From Luidia sarsii (lineage: Eukaryota; Echinodermata; Asteroidea; Paxillosida; Luidiidae), in NCBI GenBank assembly GCA_949987565.1, contig OX465102.1:24404760-24468759 (forward strand): a stretch of DNA of 64,000 nt, read 5' to 3'. Shown here in pieces: positions 37,020-47,801 of the stretch. The translations under genes and the position numbers were made by a program. Positions within the stretch are counted from its first letter, which is position 1. Every line of letters starts with the position of its first letter. The notes under the pieces are model-generated. The model did not search any database. It was not told where the DNA came from and saw only the letters and a list, made by a program, of their open reading frames with translations.

Positions 37020-40000
37020 ATTGCTTTAGATGGCCAATATTTAATTGAAATATTCGCAAATAGCCGCTATTGGAAAAAAGACGTAAAATCTAAAACCTAC
37101 GACACCCTGTATTCCTAGACGATCTCTCGATCAAGTACTGACAGAGCCCTACGTTGTTTGACAGCGGTGATCGGACGAGAACCGGTACTTGCAACGTGGT
37201 ATGGTCGTAGGCGATGATTGCTTTGGATCGCCAATATTTAATCGAAATATTCGCAAATAGGCGCTGTTGAAAAAAGGACGCAAAAATTAAAACCTACGAC
37301 ACCCTGTATTCCTAGACGATCTCTCGGTCAAGTACTGACAGATCCCTACGTTGTTTGACTGCGGTGATCGGACGAGAACCGGTACTTGCAACGTGGTATG
37401 GTCGTAGGCGATGATTGCTTTAAATGGCCAATATTTAATTGAAATATTCGCAAATAGGCGCTATTGAAAAAAGGACGTAAAATCTAAAACCTACGACACC
37501 CTGTATTCCTAGACGATCTCTCGGTCAAGTACTGACAGAGCCCTACGTTGTTTGACTGCGGTGATCAGACGAGAACCGGTATTTGCAACGTGGTATGGTC
37601 GTAGGCGATAATTGCTTTAAATCGCCAATATTTAATTGAAATTTTCGCAAATAGACGCTATTGAAAAATGAAAGAAAAAATGAAAAACTACGACACCCTG
37701 TATTCCTAGACGATCTCTCGGTCAAGTACTGACAGAGCCCTACGTTGTTTGACAGCGGTGATCGGACGAGAACCGGTACTTGCAACGTGGTATGGTCGTA
37801 GGCGATGATTGCTTTAGATGGCCAATATTTAATTGAAATATTCGCAAATAGCCGCTATTGGAAAAAAGACGTAAAATCTAAAACCTACGACACCCTGTAT
37901 TCCTAGACGATCTCTCGATCAAGTACTGACAGAGCCCTACGTTGTTTGACAGCGGTGATCGGACGAGAACCGGTACTTGCAACGTGGTATGGTCGTAGGC
38001 GATGATTGCTTTGGATCGCCAATATTTAATCGAAATATTCGCAAATAGGCGCTGTTGAAAAAAGGACGCAAAAATTAAAACCTACGACACCCTGTATTCC
38101 TAGACGATCTCTCGGTCAAGTACTGACAGAGCCCTACGTTGTTTGACTGCGGTGATCGGACGAGAACCGGTACTTGCAACGTGGTATGGTCGTAGGCGAT
38201 GATTGCTTTAAATGGCCAATATTTAATTGAAATATTCGCAAATAGGCGCTATTGAAAAAAGGACGTAAAATCTAAAACCTACGACACCCTGTATTCCTAG
38301 ACGATCTCTCGGTCAAGTACTGACAGAGCCCTACGGTGTTTGACTGCGGTGATCGGACGAGAACCGGTACTTGCAACGTGGTATGGTCGTAGGCGATGAT
38401 TGCTTTGGATCGCCAATATTTAATCGAAATATTCGCAAATAGGCGCTATTGAAAAAAGGACGCAAAAATTAAAACCTACGACACCCTGTATTCCTAGACG
38501 ATCTCTCGGTCAAGTACTGACAGAGCCCTACGTTGTTTGACTGCGGTGATCGGACGAGAACCGGTACTTGCAACGTGGTATGGTCGTAGTCGATGATTGC
38601 TTTAGATCGCCAACATTTAATTAAAAAATATTCGCAAAAAGGCGCTATTGAAAAATGAAAGAAAAAATGAAAACCTACGACACCCTGTAATCCTAAACGA
38701 TCTCTCGGTCAAGTACTGACAGAGCCCTACGTTGTTTGACTGCGGTGATCGGACGAGAACCGGTACTTGCAACGTGGTATGGTCGTAGGCGATGATTACT
38801 TTGGATGGCCAATATTTAATTGAAATATTCGCAAATAGGCGCTATTGAAAATAGGACGTAAAATCTAAAACCTACAACACCCTGTATTCCTAGACGATCT
38901 CTCGGTCAAGTACTGACAGAGCCCTACGTTGTTTGACTGCGGTGATCAGCCGAGAACCGGTATTTGCAACGTGGTATGGTCGTAGGCGATAATTGCTTTA
39001 AATCGCCAATATTTCATTGAAATTTTCGCAAATAGACGCTATTGAAAAATGAAAGAAAAAATGAAAACTTCGACACCCTGTATTCCTAGACGATCTCTCG
39101 GTCAAGTACTGACAGAGTCCTACGTTGTTTGACTGCGGTGATCGGACGAGAACCGGTACTTGCAACGTGGTATGGTCGTAGGCGATGATTGCTTTGGATC
39201 GCCAATATTTAATTGAAATATTCGCAAATAGGCGCTATTGAAAAAAGGACGTAAAATCTAAAACCTACGACACCCTGTATTCCTAGACGATCTCTCGGTC
39301 AAGTACTGACAGAGCCCTACGTTGTTTGACTGCGGTGATCGGACGAAAACCGGTACTTGCAACGTGGTATGGTCGTAGGCGATGATTGCTTTGGATCGCC
39401 AATATTTAATTGAAATATTCGCAAATAGGCGCTATTGAAAAAAGGACGTAAAATCTAAAACCTACGACACCCTGTATTCCTAGACGATCTCTCGGTCAAG
39501 TACTGACAGAGCCCTACGTTGTTTGACAGCGGTGATCGGACGAGAACCGGTACTTGCAACGTGGTATGGTCGTAGGCGATGATTGCTTTGGATCGCCAAT
39601 ATTTAATTGAAATATTCGCAAATAGGCGCTATTGAAAAAAGGACGTAAAATCTATAACCTACGACACCCTGTATTCCTAGACGATCTCTCGGTCAAGTAC
39701 TGACAGAGCCCTACGTTGTTTGACTGCGGTGATCGGACGAGAACCGGTACTTGCAACGTGGTATGGTCGTAGGCGATGATTGCTTTGGATCGCCAATATT
39801 TAATTGAAATATTCGCAAATAGGCGCTATTGAAAAAAGGACGTAAAATCTAAAACCTACGACACCCTGTATTCCTAGACGATCTCTCGGTCAAGTACTGA
39901 CAGAGCCCTACGTTGTTTGACTGCGGTGATCGGACGAGAACCGGTACTTGCAACGTGGTATGGTCGTAGGCGATGATTGCTTTTGATCGCCAATATTTAA

Positions 40001-43000
40001 TTGAAATATTCGCAAATAGGCGCTATTGAAAAAAGGACGTAAAATCTAAAACCTACGACACCCTGTATTCCTAGACGATCTCTCGGTCAAGTACTGACAG
40101 AGCCCTATGTTGTTTGACTGCGGTGATCGGACGAGAACCGGTACTTGCAACGTGGTATGGTCGTAGACGATGATTGCTTTAGGTCGCCAATATTTAATTG
40201 AAATATTCGCAAATAGGCGCTATTGAAAAAAGGACGTAAAATCTAAAACCTACGACACCCTGTATTCCTAGACGATCTCTCGGTCAAGTACTGACAGAGC
40301 CCTACGTTGTTTGACTGCGGTGATCGGACGAGAACCGGTACTTGCAACGTGGTATGGTCGTAGGCGATGATTGCTTTAGATGGCCAATATTTAATTGAAA
40401 TATTCGCAAATAGGCGATATTGAAAAAAGGACGTAAAATCTAAAACCTACGACACCCTGTATTCCTAGACGATCTCTCGGTCAAGTACTGACAGAGCCCT
40501 ACGTTGTTTGACTTCGGTGATCAGACGAGAACCGGTACTTGCAACGTGGTATGGTCGTAGGCGATAATTGCTTTAAATCGCCAATATTTAATTGAAATTT
40601 TCGCAAATAGACGCTATTGAAAAATGAAAGAAAAAATAAAAACCTACGACACCCTGTATTCCTAGACGATCTCTCGGTCAAGTACTGACAGAGCCTTACG
40701 TTGTTTGACTGCGGTGATCGGACGAGAACCGGTACTTGCAACGTGGTATGGTCGTAGGCGATGATTGCTTTGGATCGCCAATATTTAATTGAAATATTCG
40801 CAAATAGGCGCTATTGAAAAAAGGACGTAAAATCTATAACCTACGACACCCTGTATTCCTAGACGATCTCTCGGTCAAGTACTGACAGAGCCCTACGTTG
40901 TTTGACTGCGGTGATCGGACGAGAACCGGTACTTGCAACGTGGTATGGTCGTAGGCGATGATTGCTTTGGATCGCCAATATTTAATTGAAATATTCGCAA
41001 ATAGGCGCTATTGAAAAAAGGACGTAAAATCTATAACCTACGACACCCTGTATTCCTAGACGATCTCTCGGTCAAGTACTGACAGAGCCCTACGTTGTTT
41101 GACTGCGGTGATCGGACGAGAACCGGTACTTGCAACGTGGTATGGTCGTAGGCGATTACTGCTTTGGATCGCCAATATTTAATTGAAATATTCGCAAATA
41201 GGCGCTATTGAAAAAAGGACGTAAAATCTCAAACCTACGACACCCTGTATTCCTAGACGATCTCTCGGTCAAGTACTGACAGAGCCCTACGTTGTTTGAC
41301 AGCGGTGATCGGACGAGAACCGGTACTTGCAACGTGGTATGGTCGTAGGCGATGATTGCTTTGGATCGCCAATATTTAATTGAAATATTCGCAAATAGGC
41401 GCTATTGAAAAAAGGACGTAAAATCTAAAACCTACGACACCCTGTATTCCTAGACGATCTCTCGGTCAAGTACTGACAGAGCCCTACGTTGTTTGACTGC
41501 GGTGATCGGACGAAAACCGGTACTTGCAACATGGTATGGTCGTAGGCGATGATTGCTTTGGATCGCCAATATTTAATTGAAATATTCGCAAATAGGCGCT
41601 ATTGAAAAAAGGACGTAAAATCTAAAACCTACGACACCCTGTATTCCTAGACGATCCCTCGGTCAAGTACTGACAGAGCCCTACGTTGTTTGACAGCGGT
41701 GATCGGACGAGAACCGGTACTTGCAACGTGGTATGGTCGTAGGCGATGATTGCTTTGGATCGCCAATATTTAATTGAAATATTCGCAAATAGGCGCTATT
41801 GAAAAAAGGACGTAAAATCTATAACCTACGACACCCTGTATTCCTAGACGATCTCTCGGTCAAGTACTGACAGAGCCCTACGTTGTTTGACTGCGGTGAT
41901 CGGACGAGAACCGGTACTTGCAACATGGTATGGTCGTAGGCGATGATTGCTTTGGATCGCCAATATTTAATTGAAATATTCGCAAATAGGCGCAATTGAA
42001 AAAAGGACGTAAAATCTAAAACCTACGACACCCTGTATTCCTAGACGATCTCTCGGTCAAGTACTGACAGAGCCCTACGTTGTTTGACTGCGGTGATCGG
42101 ACGAGAACCGGTACTTGCAACGTGGTATGGTCGTAGGCGATGATTGCTTTTGATCGCCAATATTTAATTGAAATATTCGCAAATAGGCGCTATTGAAAAA
42201 AGGACGTAAAATCTAAAACCTACGACACCCTGTATTCCTAGACGATCTCTCGGTCAAGTACTGACAGAGCCCTATGTTGTTTGACTGCGGTGATCGGACG
42301 AGAAATCTAAACCCTACGACACCCTGTATTCCTAGACGATCTCTCGGTCAAGTACTGACAGAGCCCTACGTTGTTTGACTGCGGTGATCGGACGAGAACC
42401 GGTACTTGCAACGTGGTTTGGTCGTAGGCGATGATTGCTTTGGATGGCCAATATTTAATTGAAATATTCGCAAATAGGCGCTATTGAAAAAATGACGTAA
42501 AATCTAAAACCTACGACACCCTGTATTCCTAGACGATCTCTCGGTCAAGTACTGACAGAGCCCTATGTTGTTTGACTGCGGTGATCGGACGAGAACCGGT
42601 ACTTACAACGTGGTATGGTCGTAGACGATGATTGCTTTAGGTCGCCAATATTTAATTGAAATATTCGCAAATAGGCGCTATTGAAAAAAGGACGTAAAAT
42701 CTAAAACCTACGACACCCTGTATTCCTAGACGATCTCTCGGTCAAGTACTGACAGAGCCCTACGTTGTTTGACTGCGGTGATCGGACGATAACTGGTACT
42801 TGCAACGTGGTATGGTCGTAGGCGATGATTGCTTTAGATGGCCAATATTTAATTGAAATATTCGCAAATAGGCGATATTGAAAAAAGGACGTAAAATCTA
42901 TAACCTACGACACCCTGTATTCCTAGACGATCTCTCGGTCAAGTACTGACAGAGCCCTACGTTGTTTGACTGCGGTAATCAGACGAGAACCGGTACTTGC

Positions 43001-44475
43001 AACGTGGTATGGTCGTAGGCGATAATTGCTTTAAATCGCCAATATTTAATTGAAATTTTCGCAAATAGACGCTATTGAAAAATGAAAGAAAAAATGAAAA
43101 CCTACGACACCCTGTATTCCTAGACGATCTCTCGGTCAAGTACTGACAGAGCCCTACGTTGTTTGACTGCGGTGATCGGACGAGAACCGGTACTTGCAAC
43201 GTGGTATGGTCGTAGGCGATGATTGCTTTGGATCGCCAATATTTAATTGAAATATTCGCAAATAGGCGCTATTGAAAAAAGGACGTAAAATCTATAACCT
43301 ACGACACCCTGTATTCCTAGACGATCTCTCGGTCAAGTACTGACAGAGCCCTACGTTGTTTGACTGCGGGGATCGGACGAGAACCGGTACTTGCAACGTG
43401 GTATGGTCGTAGGCGATGATTGCTTTGGATCGCCAATATTTAATTGAAATATTCGCAAATATGCGCTATTGAAAAAAGGACGTAAAATCTAAAACCTATG
43501 ACACCCTGTATTCCTAGACGATCTCTCGGTCAAGTACTGACAGAGCCCTACGTTGTTTGACAGCGGTGATCGGACGAGAACCGGTACTTGCAACGTGGTA
43601 TGGTCGTAGGCGATGATTGCTTTGGATCGCCAATATTTAATTGAAATATTCGCAAATAGGCGCTATTGAAAAATGGACGAAAACATGGAAACCTACGACA
43701 CCCTGTATTCCTAGACGATCTCTCGGTCAAGTACTGACAGAGCCCTACGTTGTTTGACTGCGGTGATCGGACGAGAACCGGTACTTGCAACGTGGTATGG
43801 TCGTAGGCGATGATTGCTTTGGATCGCCAATATTTAATTGAAATATTCGCAAATAGGCGCTATTGAAAAAAGGACGTAAAATCTAAAACCTATGACACCC
43901 TGTATTCCTAGACGATCTCTCGGTCAAGTACTGACAGAGCCCTACGTTGTTTGACAGCGGTGATCGGACGAGAACCGGTACTTGCAACGTGGTATGGTCG
44001 TAGGCGATGATTGCTTTGGATCGCCAATATTTAATTGAAATATTCGCAAATAGGCGCTATTGAAAAATGGACGAAAACATGGAAACCTACGACACCCTGT
44101 ATTCCTAGACGATCTCTCGGTCAAGTACTGACAGAGCCCTACGTTGTTTGACTGCGGTGATCGGACGAGAACCGGTACTTGCAACGTGGTATGCCAATAA
44201 TTAATTGAAATATTCTCAGATAGGCGCTGTTGAAAAAAGGACGAAAAAATGGAAACCTACGACACCCTGTATTCCTAGACGATCTCTCGGTCAAGTACTG
44301 ACAGAGTCCTACATTGTTTGACTGCGGTGATCGGACGAGAACCGGTACTTGCAACGTGGTATGGTCGTAGGCGATGATTGCTTTGGATCGTTAAAATTTA
44401 ATCGAAATATTCCCAAATAGGCGCTATTTAAAAATTGACAAAAAATGGAAACCTACGATACCTTGTATTCCTAGA
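37020..44475. repeat. 197-bp satellite array, right part
   Basis: The same 197-bp monomer family resumes immediately after the DIRS element, about 38 copies, same orientation. Monomers near the right edge are more decayed: one at about 44190-44215 lacks roughly 26 bp, and the last copies carry many substitutions before homology stops at about 44475. Edge decay is what unequal exchange predicts for the margin of a tandem array. The block around 40100-42300 repeats variants seen 12,444 bp upstream, for example the altered bases near 28068 and 40512, showing that the two parts were one array before the insertion. Confidence 0.96.
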
Positions 44476-44659
44476 AAACACTGTTCCTAAGAGTGGCAAG
44501 AAAAGGTGACAGGGGCTGTCACTTTTGCAAATGTGTTCAGAGAGATCCATTTTACTAGTCCGAAGAACTTGAATCCGGGCGATCGCCTTTTCTTATTTTG
44601 AGGGATATAGTTCTAGGGTCCAAGGAATCCTGCTGGTAAACCCGATAAACTATAACTAT
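44476..44659. other. Boundary sequence between satellite and LINE
   Basis: No gene. 44553-44640 (ctagtccgaag... to aatcctgctgg) is a diverged inverted match to 51333-51425, so this may be a transposon terminus. A related ctagtccgagtaactt motif also occurs near 56790. Confidence 0.4.
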
Positions 44660-45241
44660 CAGCGTATCAGCTTCTCCAACAACAGATAATAATAGCTACC
44701 AGAATCACGGTCATAGAAAATTGCTGCACTGATATTAAACGTTGGATGGCTTCAAATTACATGAAGTTGAATACAGACAAGACTGAACTGCTTGTCATTG
44801 GAATGCCAGCCAACCTCAAGAAGGTCCCTGCCCTTAATATAAAAATCGGAGAACACTGTGTCACATTTTCCAAACAAGTGAAGAACCTTGCAGTTTTATT
44901 TGACTGTGATATACAGTATGAGCATGCAAGCTCATATCCACGAGGTTTCTCGCAACGCTTTTTACCACTTGCATAACATTAGCAAAATTAAGCAATACCT
45001 GAATTAAAACATTACTAAGCAGATTATCACCATGTTAGTAATGTTATAGGGTTGATTACTGTAACTCTCTGCTTGCAGACTTGCCACAATCTACACTTGC
45101 TCCTCTACAGCATGTACAAAATTGCGCTGCTAGAATGCCGGCTGACAGGCTCCCGTAATTTGTTTAAATCACCCCAATTCTCAAAACACTTCACTTTGCT
45201 TCCAGTGAAATATAGGATTATGTAGAAGGTGTGTATGTTAG
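44660..45241 (+). pseudogene. CR1/L2-like LINE reverse transcriptase fragment, part 1
   Basis: Decayed coding remnant of a non-LTR retrotransposon. Residues RWMASNYMKLNTDKTELLV (44734-44790) match the conserved RT thumb-side block (WM..N.LKLN..KTE), followed by VKNLAVLFD. Further downstream, across frameshifts and stops, come LLADLP, APLQHVQNCAARMP and LPVKYRI. This is the order found at the C-terminus of CR1/L2-clade RTs. The reading is cut at 45241 by the LTR element and resumes at 48823. The LINE is too damaged to encode a protein. Confidence 0.8.
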
Positions 45242-46200
45242 TGTAACACGGAAAAACCACACAATGTGGGGAAAACTAGCAAACAGCCTAAATTGCAACG
45301 CCATCATGGTTCCAAAAAAGTTCCAAAAAAATGACATGACTCAAACTAACACGCACGATCCGACTAACACGTTCCATGACCAAACCAACCAATCAGACCT
45401 TTTTAAACCAAGGCCTTAATCACTCACACCAGGCTTAATTATGCATGTCTACATTGCCCAGCTGCTGTGTTGGGCACCAAACCACCAACACAGGGTGCAC
45501 TGTTCCTCCCAAAAAGATAATCCTCGATCTTATCTCTATACTAGTGAACAGTCAAGGGAAGGGGCAAACTAAGTAACTAAAAAAATCGAAGTACATGTAC
45601 ATGTACATACAACTTAAGCCGTGTCCGCATTGGACTTATTTTTTACCGAGCCCGTGGGTAACATTCCAATGGGTAAATCTTCCCGGCGTCCGCACTTGGA
45701 GTTTTCGACTCGGGTAAACTAACCGAGACGATGGGTAAAACTAACCGACTCATGTACATGTGCATGTACTGTAGGTACACAAACACGTTGTTACCCTGCG
45801 CCCGCACGAGTCTTGCATACAGTAACGTAACGTCCGGGGCGCCGGATGTGGTTTTTTACCGAGTCGTTTACCGAGACGTCGTGTCCCGATTGGACTTATC
45901 GACTCGGTTAAACTGACCTGGTCAATTTACCCGGGCAGAAGTTGGTCGGTTAAACATGGAGCTATTAGCTCCATGGTTAAACTACCCACTGGAGTCGGGT
46001 AAGTTTCCTGGGAGGAAAACTTCCTGGGCTGTCCGCACTGGACTTAAAATGGTCAATTTACCCATTTGCTCGGTTAGTTTACCCATTTTAAGTCCAGTGC
46101 GGACGCGGCTTTAGAAAACAAAACAAAAGATGATAGATGTAACTTAAAAACAAAGTACATGTAGCCTGTACATGTACATGTAGCAGGCACCCCTGCTACA
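45242..46200 (-). repeat. 3' LTR of the Gypsy-type element, deleted and interrupted
   Basis: Starts TGTAACACGG and ends CCCTGCTACA on the plus strand. Removing the inserted MITE (45617-46110 with one TTA) leaves about 460 bp, so roughly half of the LTR (the counterpart of about 47880-48480) is missing. The remaining parts align with both other LTR copies. Confidence 0.78.
45617..46110. mobile_element. 494-bp MITE, TTA target duplication
   Basis: Terminal inverted repeats of about 22 bp (agccgtgtccgcattggact at the left, the complement of agtccagtgcggacgcggct at the right), flanked by TTA at 45614-45616 and 46111-46113. A TTA duplication fits the PIF/Harbinger superfamily (TWA), though CACTA elements also make 3-bp duplications. 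The interior is full of short inverted copies of ggtaaactaaccgag-like words, giving strong fold-back potential. It has no transposase frame. It split the 3' LTR and so is younger than the LTR element. A decayed relative lies at about 60488-60655. Confidence 0.75.
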
Positions 46201-46264
46201 CTCCTGCCAGCTCAAATAATTACTGTCCCAGCAATAAACCCAGAAAACTACAAGTATAACTGAT

Positions 46265-46567
46265 TCACTGCCAGTCGCCAAAACGTCTCGGTGGGTGGAT
46301 GTGTCTTCGAGGCCGTTGAAACGCTAACGCTGGATGATCGCTGTCCCTGTGGAGGAGATCATCACTGGATGTGCTGGACTCATCATCGGTGCTGTCGCTG
46401 AAGGATGAAACAATCTCAGGAATGCTGTAGTTGTCGTCCTCTACTCCTGGCGATTGCTCTCGGTCCCGGTACTCATCTGGGGGCAGAATGTACGGCTGGG
46501 GTGTAACTTCATCTTTAAACCTTGGTGGGGGTTCGGTAAGGACAGGGGCTAGGGCATCATCCATCAA
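46265..46567 (-). pseudogene. Gypsy polyprotein C-terminal tail
   Basis: 100-residue minus-strand frame, acidic and Pro/Ser-rich, ending RRHIHPPRRFGDWQ. Basic-Pro endings of this kind close many Ty3/Gypsy polyproteins after the integrase. It follows the integrase C-terminal segment after an intervening stop, close to the 3' LTR, as expected. A near-identical copy with a different C-terminus is at 49587-49829. Confidence 0.6.
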
Positions 46568-46900
46568 TCAGGTTGTGCGGGTGGAAGGAGATCAGCCAGG
46601 GACAGGTCTTCAACACCAAGGGGGCATATGGTCAAAAGGTTTCGATGGAGAGCCCTCACTCTAGTGGAACCGCCTTGCTGCACGACATACACGGGCAGAC
46701 CATCCAGTCGTCGCAGCACAGTGTAGGGTACCTCTTCCCACTTCGGGCTGCCTTTCCCTCTAAAAACTTGTCAGCCACCAGGACGTGGTCACCATGATGA
46801 AGAGCGTCATCCTGAACCTTCTGCTTCTGCTTTCGCTGCGCCTTCCCAGTTGCTCGTCTGACCTTTCCGTAGGTTTTCTGGAATCTTCTCTGCGGGAGTA
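46564..46900 (-). pseudogene. Gypsy integrase C-terminal segment (frameshifted)
   Basis: Minus-strand remnant with YGKVRRATGKAQRKQKQKV, then GDHVLVADKFLRGKG, WEEVPYTVLRRLDGLPVYVV and ALHRNLL. This matches the GDxVLV...GK...W...P..V...lPvY.V...HRN.L pattern of Ty3/Gypsy integrase C-terminal domains. In this copy a base missing near 46762, relative to the copy at 49826-50160, shifts the frame. The catalytic DDE core is absent. Family assignment is sound; function is lost. Confidence 0.72.
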
Positions 46901-46907
46901 CAACATA

Positions 46908-47280
46908 CTATGACTGGGGACAGTTCTTGGCGTAGTGACCATGCTCGTTACAATTGTAGCATCTGTCATCCCTTCTCCTATTGCCTCTCCTCTTGCGTCT
47001 GCTCCCTCTGCACTTGCAGCCATTTGGTCCCGTCACCTTTTTTTCCTTTGCGGCCCTTGTCCGAGATCTTGTAGACGAACTCTACAACCTCGTTGTCGTC
47101 CAGACTTCTGAAGCCGTCCTTGTGAATGCTGGAGTGGTAGACGAAGACGTCGTCACTGTCGCCATCTGGTGTCACGAAGCCGTAGCCTTTGGAGGCGTCG
47201 TACCACTTGCAGTGGCCGCGGCACAGCTTGCCCTCCGTTGCCGTGGAGGATGCCAGAAGCTGCTGATCCGGGTCGGCTAT
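46908..47280 (-). pseudogene. LIN28-like cold-shock domain plus CCHC knuckle in a retroelement
   Basis: Minus strand. The frame from 47280 to 46978 reads KWYDASKGYGFVTPD, DDVFVYHSS and GFRSLDDNEVVEF, a cold-shock domain with the RNP-type K-G-Y-G-F-V and D-V-F-V-Y/H motifs. The wording (CKWY.., VFV..S..H..GFRSL...EVVEF..K.S.KG) is closest to LIN28 among the cold-shock proteins I know. After a one-base shift near 47036-47045, a second frame gives VTGPNG, a basic linker (RRKRRGNRRRDD) and RCYNCNEHGHYAKNC, a C-x2-C-x4-H-x4-C zinc knuckle ending at a stop at 46908-46910. LIN28 has the same order: cold-shock domain, VTGP-like segment, basic linker, CCHC; the second LIN28 knuckle is absent here. It lies between LTRs, next to an integrase C-terminus, so it is probably the nucleic-acid-binding end of an unusual Gag. 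A captured LIN28 fragment is the other reading. Confidence 0.62.
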
Positions 47281-47282
47281 TC

Positions 47283-47528
47283 ATGGTGTGGGCGCTCACT
47301 GGTAGAACCCGCCGATTGCCGTACAACGACAGGTTTCGTTCGTTTAACGGACCGGTCGGGAACTGCTGCCTCTTCTGTCGAGTGAACACGACTCCCTCCA
47401 GCTGGTGTGTGACGACCATCCTTGGTCCAGTTGCATGGTGGCTTGACTGGCCCACACCTTGCTTGACAAAAGATTGGGTCAAAATCCCTCAGCTCCAAGG
47501 GGCTGAGATTCCGTGGAGATGCTGACAC
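47283..47528 (-). pseudogene. Unassigned retroelement frame upstream of the cold-shock segment
   Basis: 83-residue minus-strand frame (SASPRNLSPLELRDFDP..., later RPHHE) inside the LTR element. I do not recognise it. It lies where the remainder of Gag would be expected but shows no capsid motif that I can see. It has Cys and Pro near the centre and a basic C-terminal half. It may equally be untranslated sequence. Confidence 0.25.
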
Positions 47529-47801
47529 GGCTGGAGATGCATGGATGTGCTGTCAGATTAGGTGGCATGTCTTGCGATGCCGGTGACATCATCGGTGGAC
47601 CCGGTATAATTATACCTTCGCCATTGCGCCACAAAAATACTCCAACCACCAAGTGCTGTGTTGTGACTACCCTATTCCCAGAACCAAGACACCTACAAAA
47701 ATGACCACCTTTGACCTGACCAGAATACCAGGCTAAGTCTAAAAAGACAGCATACTCCTTGCCCGGATTATCCACCAAAGAAAAAAAAACAAGTAAAAAA
47801 T
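47529..47801. other. LTR-adjacent internal sequence, unassigned
   Basis: Leader region expected between the 5' LTR and Gag on the minus strand. An open frame covers 47479-47778 but has no recognisable domain. No clear tRNA primer-binding site could be read next to the degenerate LTR end. Confidence 0.4.

Larger units (their letters stand above)
32223..37022 (-). mobile_element. DIRS-like tyrosine-recombinase retrotransposon
   Basis: A 4.8-kb element inserted in the satellite and read on the minus strand. In its own direction: left inverted terminal repeat (37018-36871), Gag, overlapping RT/RNase H frame, overlapping tyrosine recombinase, two AATAAA signals (32713-32718 and 32701-32706), an internal complementary region (32626-32498), a 73-bp spacer, the right terminal repeat (32424-32275) and a 52-bp one-sided extension (32274-32223). 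This is the DIRS plan: such elements replicate through a circular intermediate and integrate with a tyrosine recombinase, without an integrase and without target-site duplication. The two inner terminal repeat arms (119 bp) differ by one base and the internal region is a perfect complement, so the copy is young. It is not fully intact: one frameshift interrupts the RT frame. Ends are uncertain by about 4 bp because AATT is shared by both ends. Confidence 0.93.

Noticed and set aside
162..44354. About 30 near-identical 60-80 residue minus-strand frames in the satellite
   Set aside because: They arise wherever the aaaaatgaaag monomer variant removes a stop, and most neighbouring monomers are not open. 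They have no conserved domain and vary like the rest of the monomer, so they are not genes.
1..44475. Hammerhead ribozyme in the satellite monomer
   Set aside because: Some animal satellites encode hammerheads. I looked for CTGATGA with a GAAA partner on both strands and found none.
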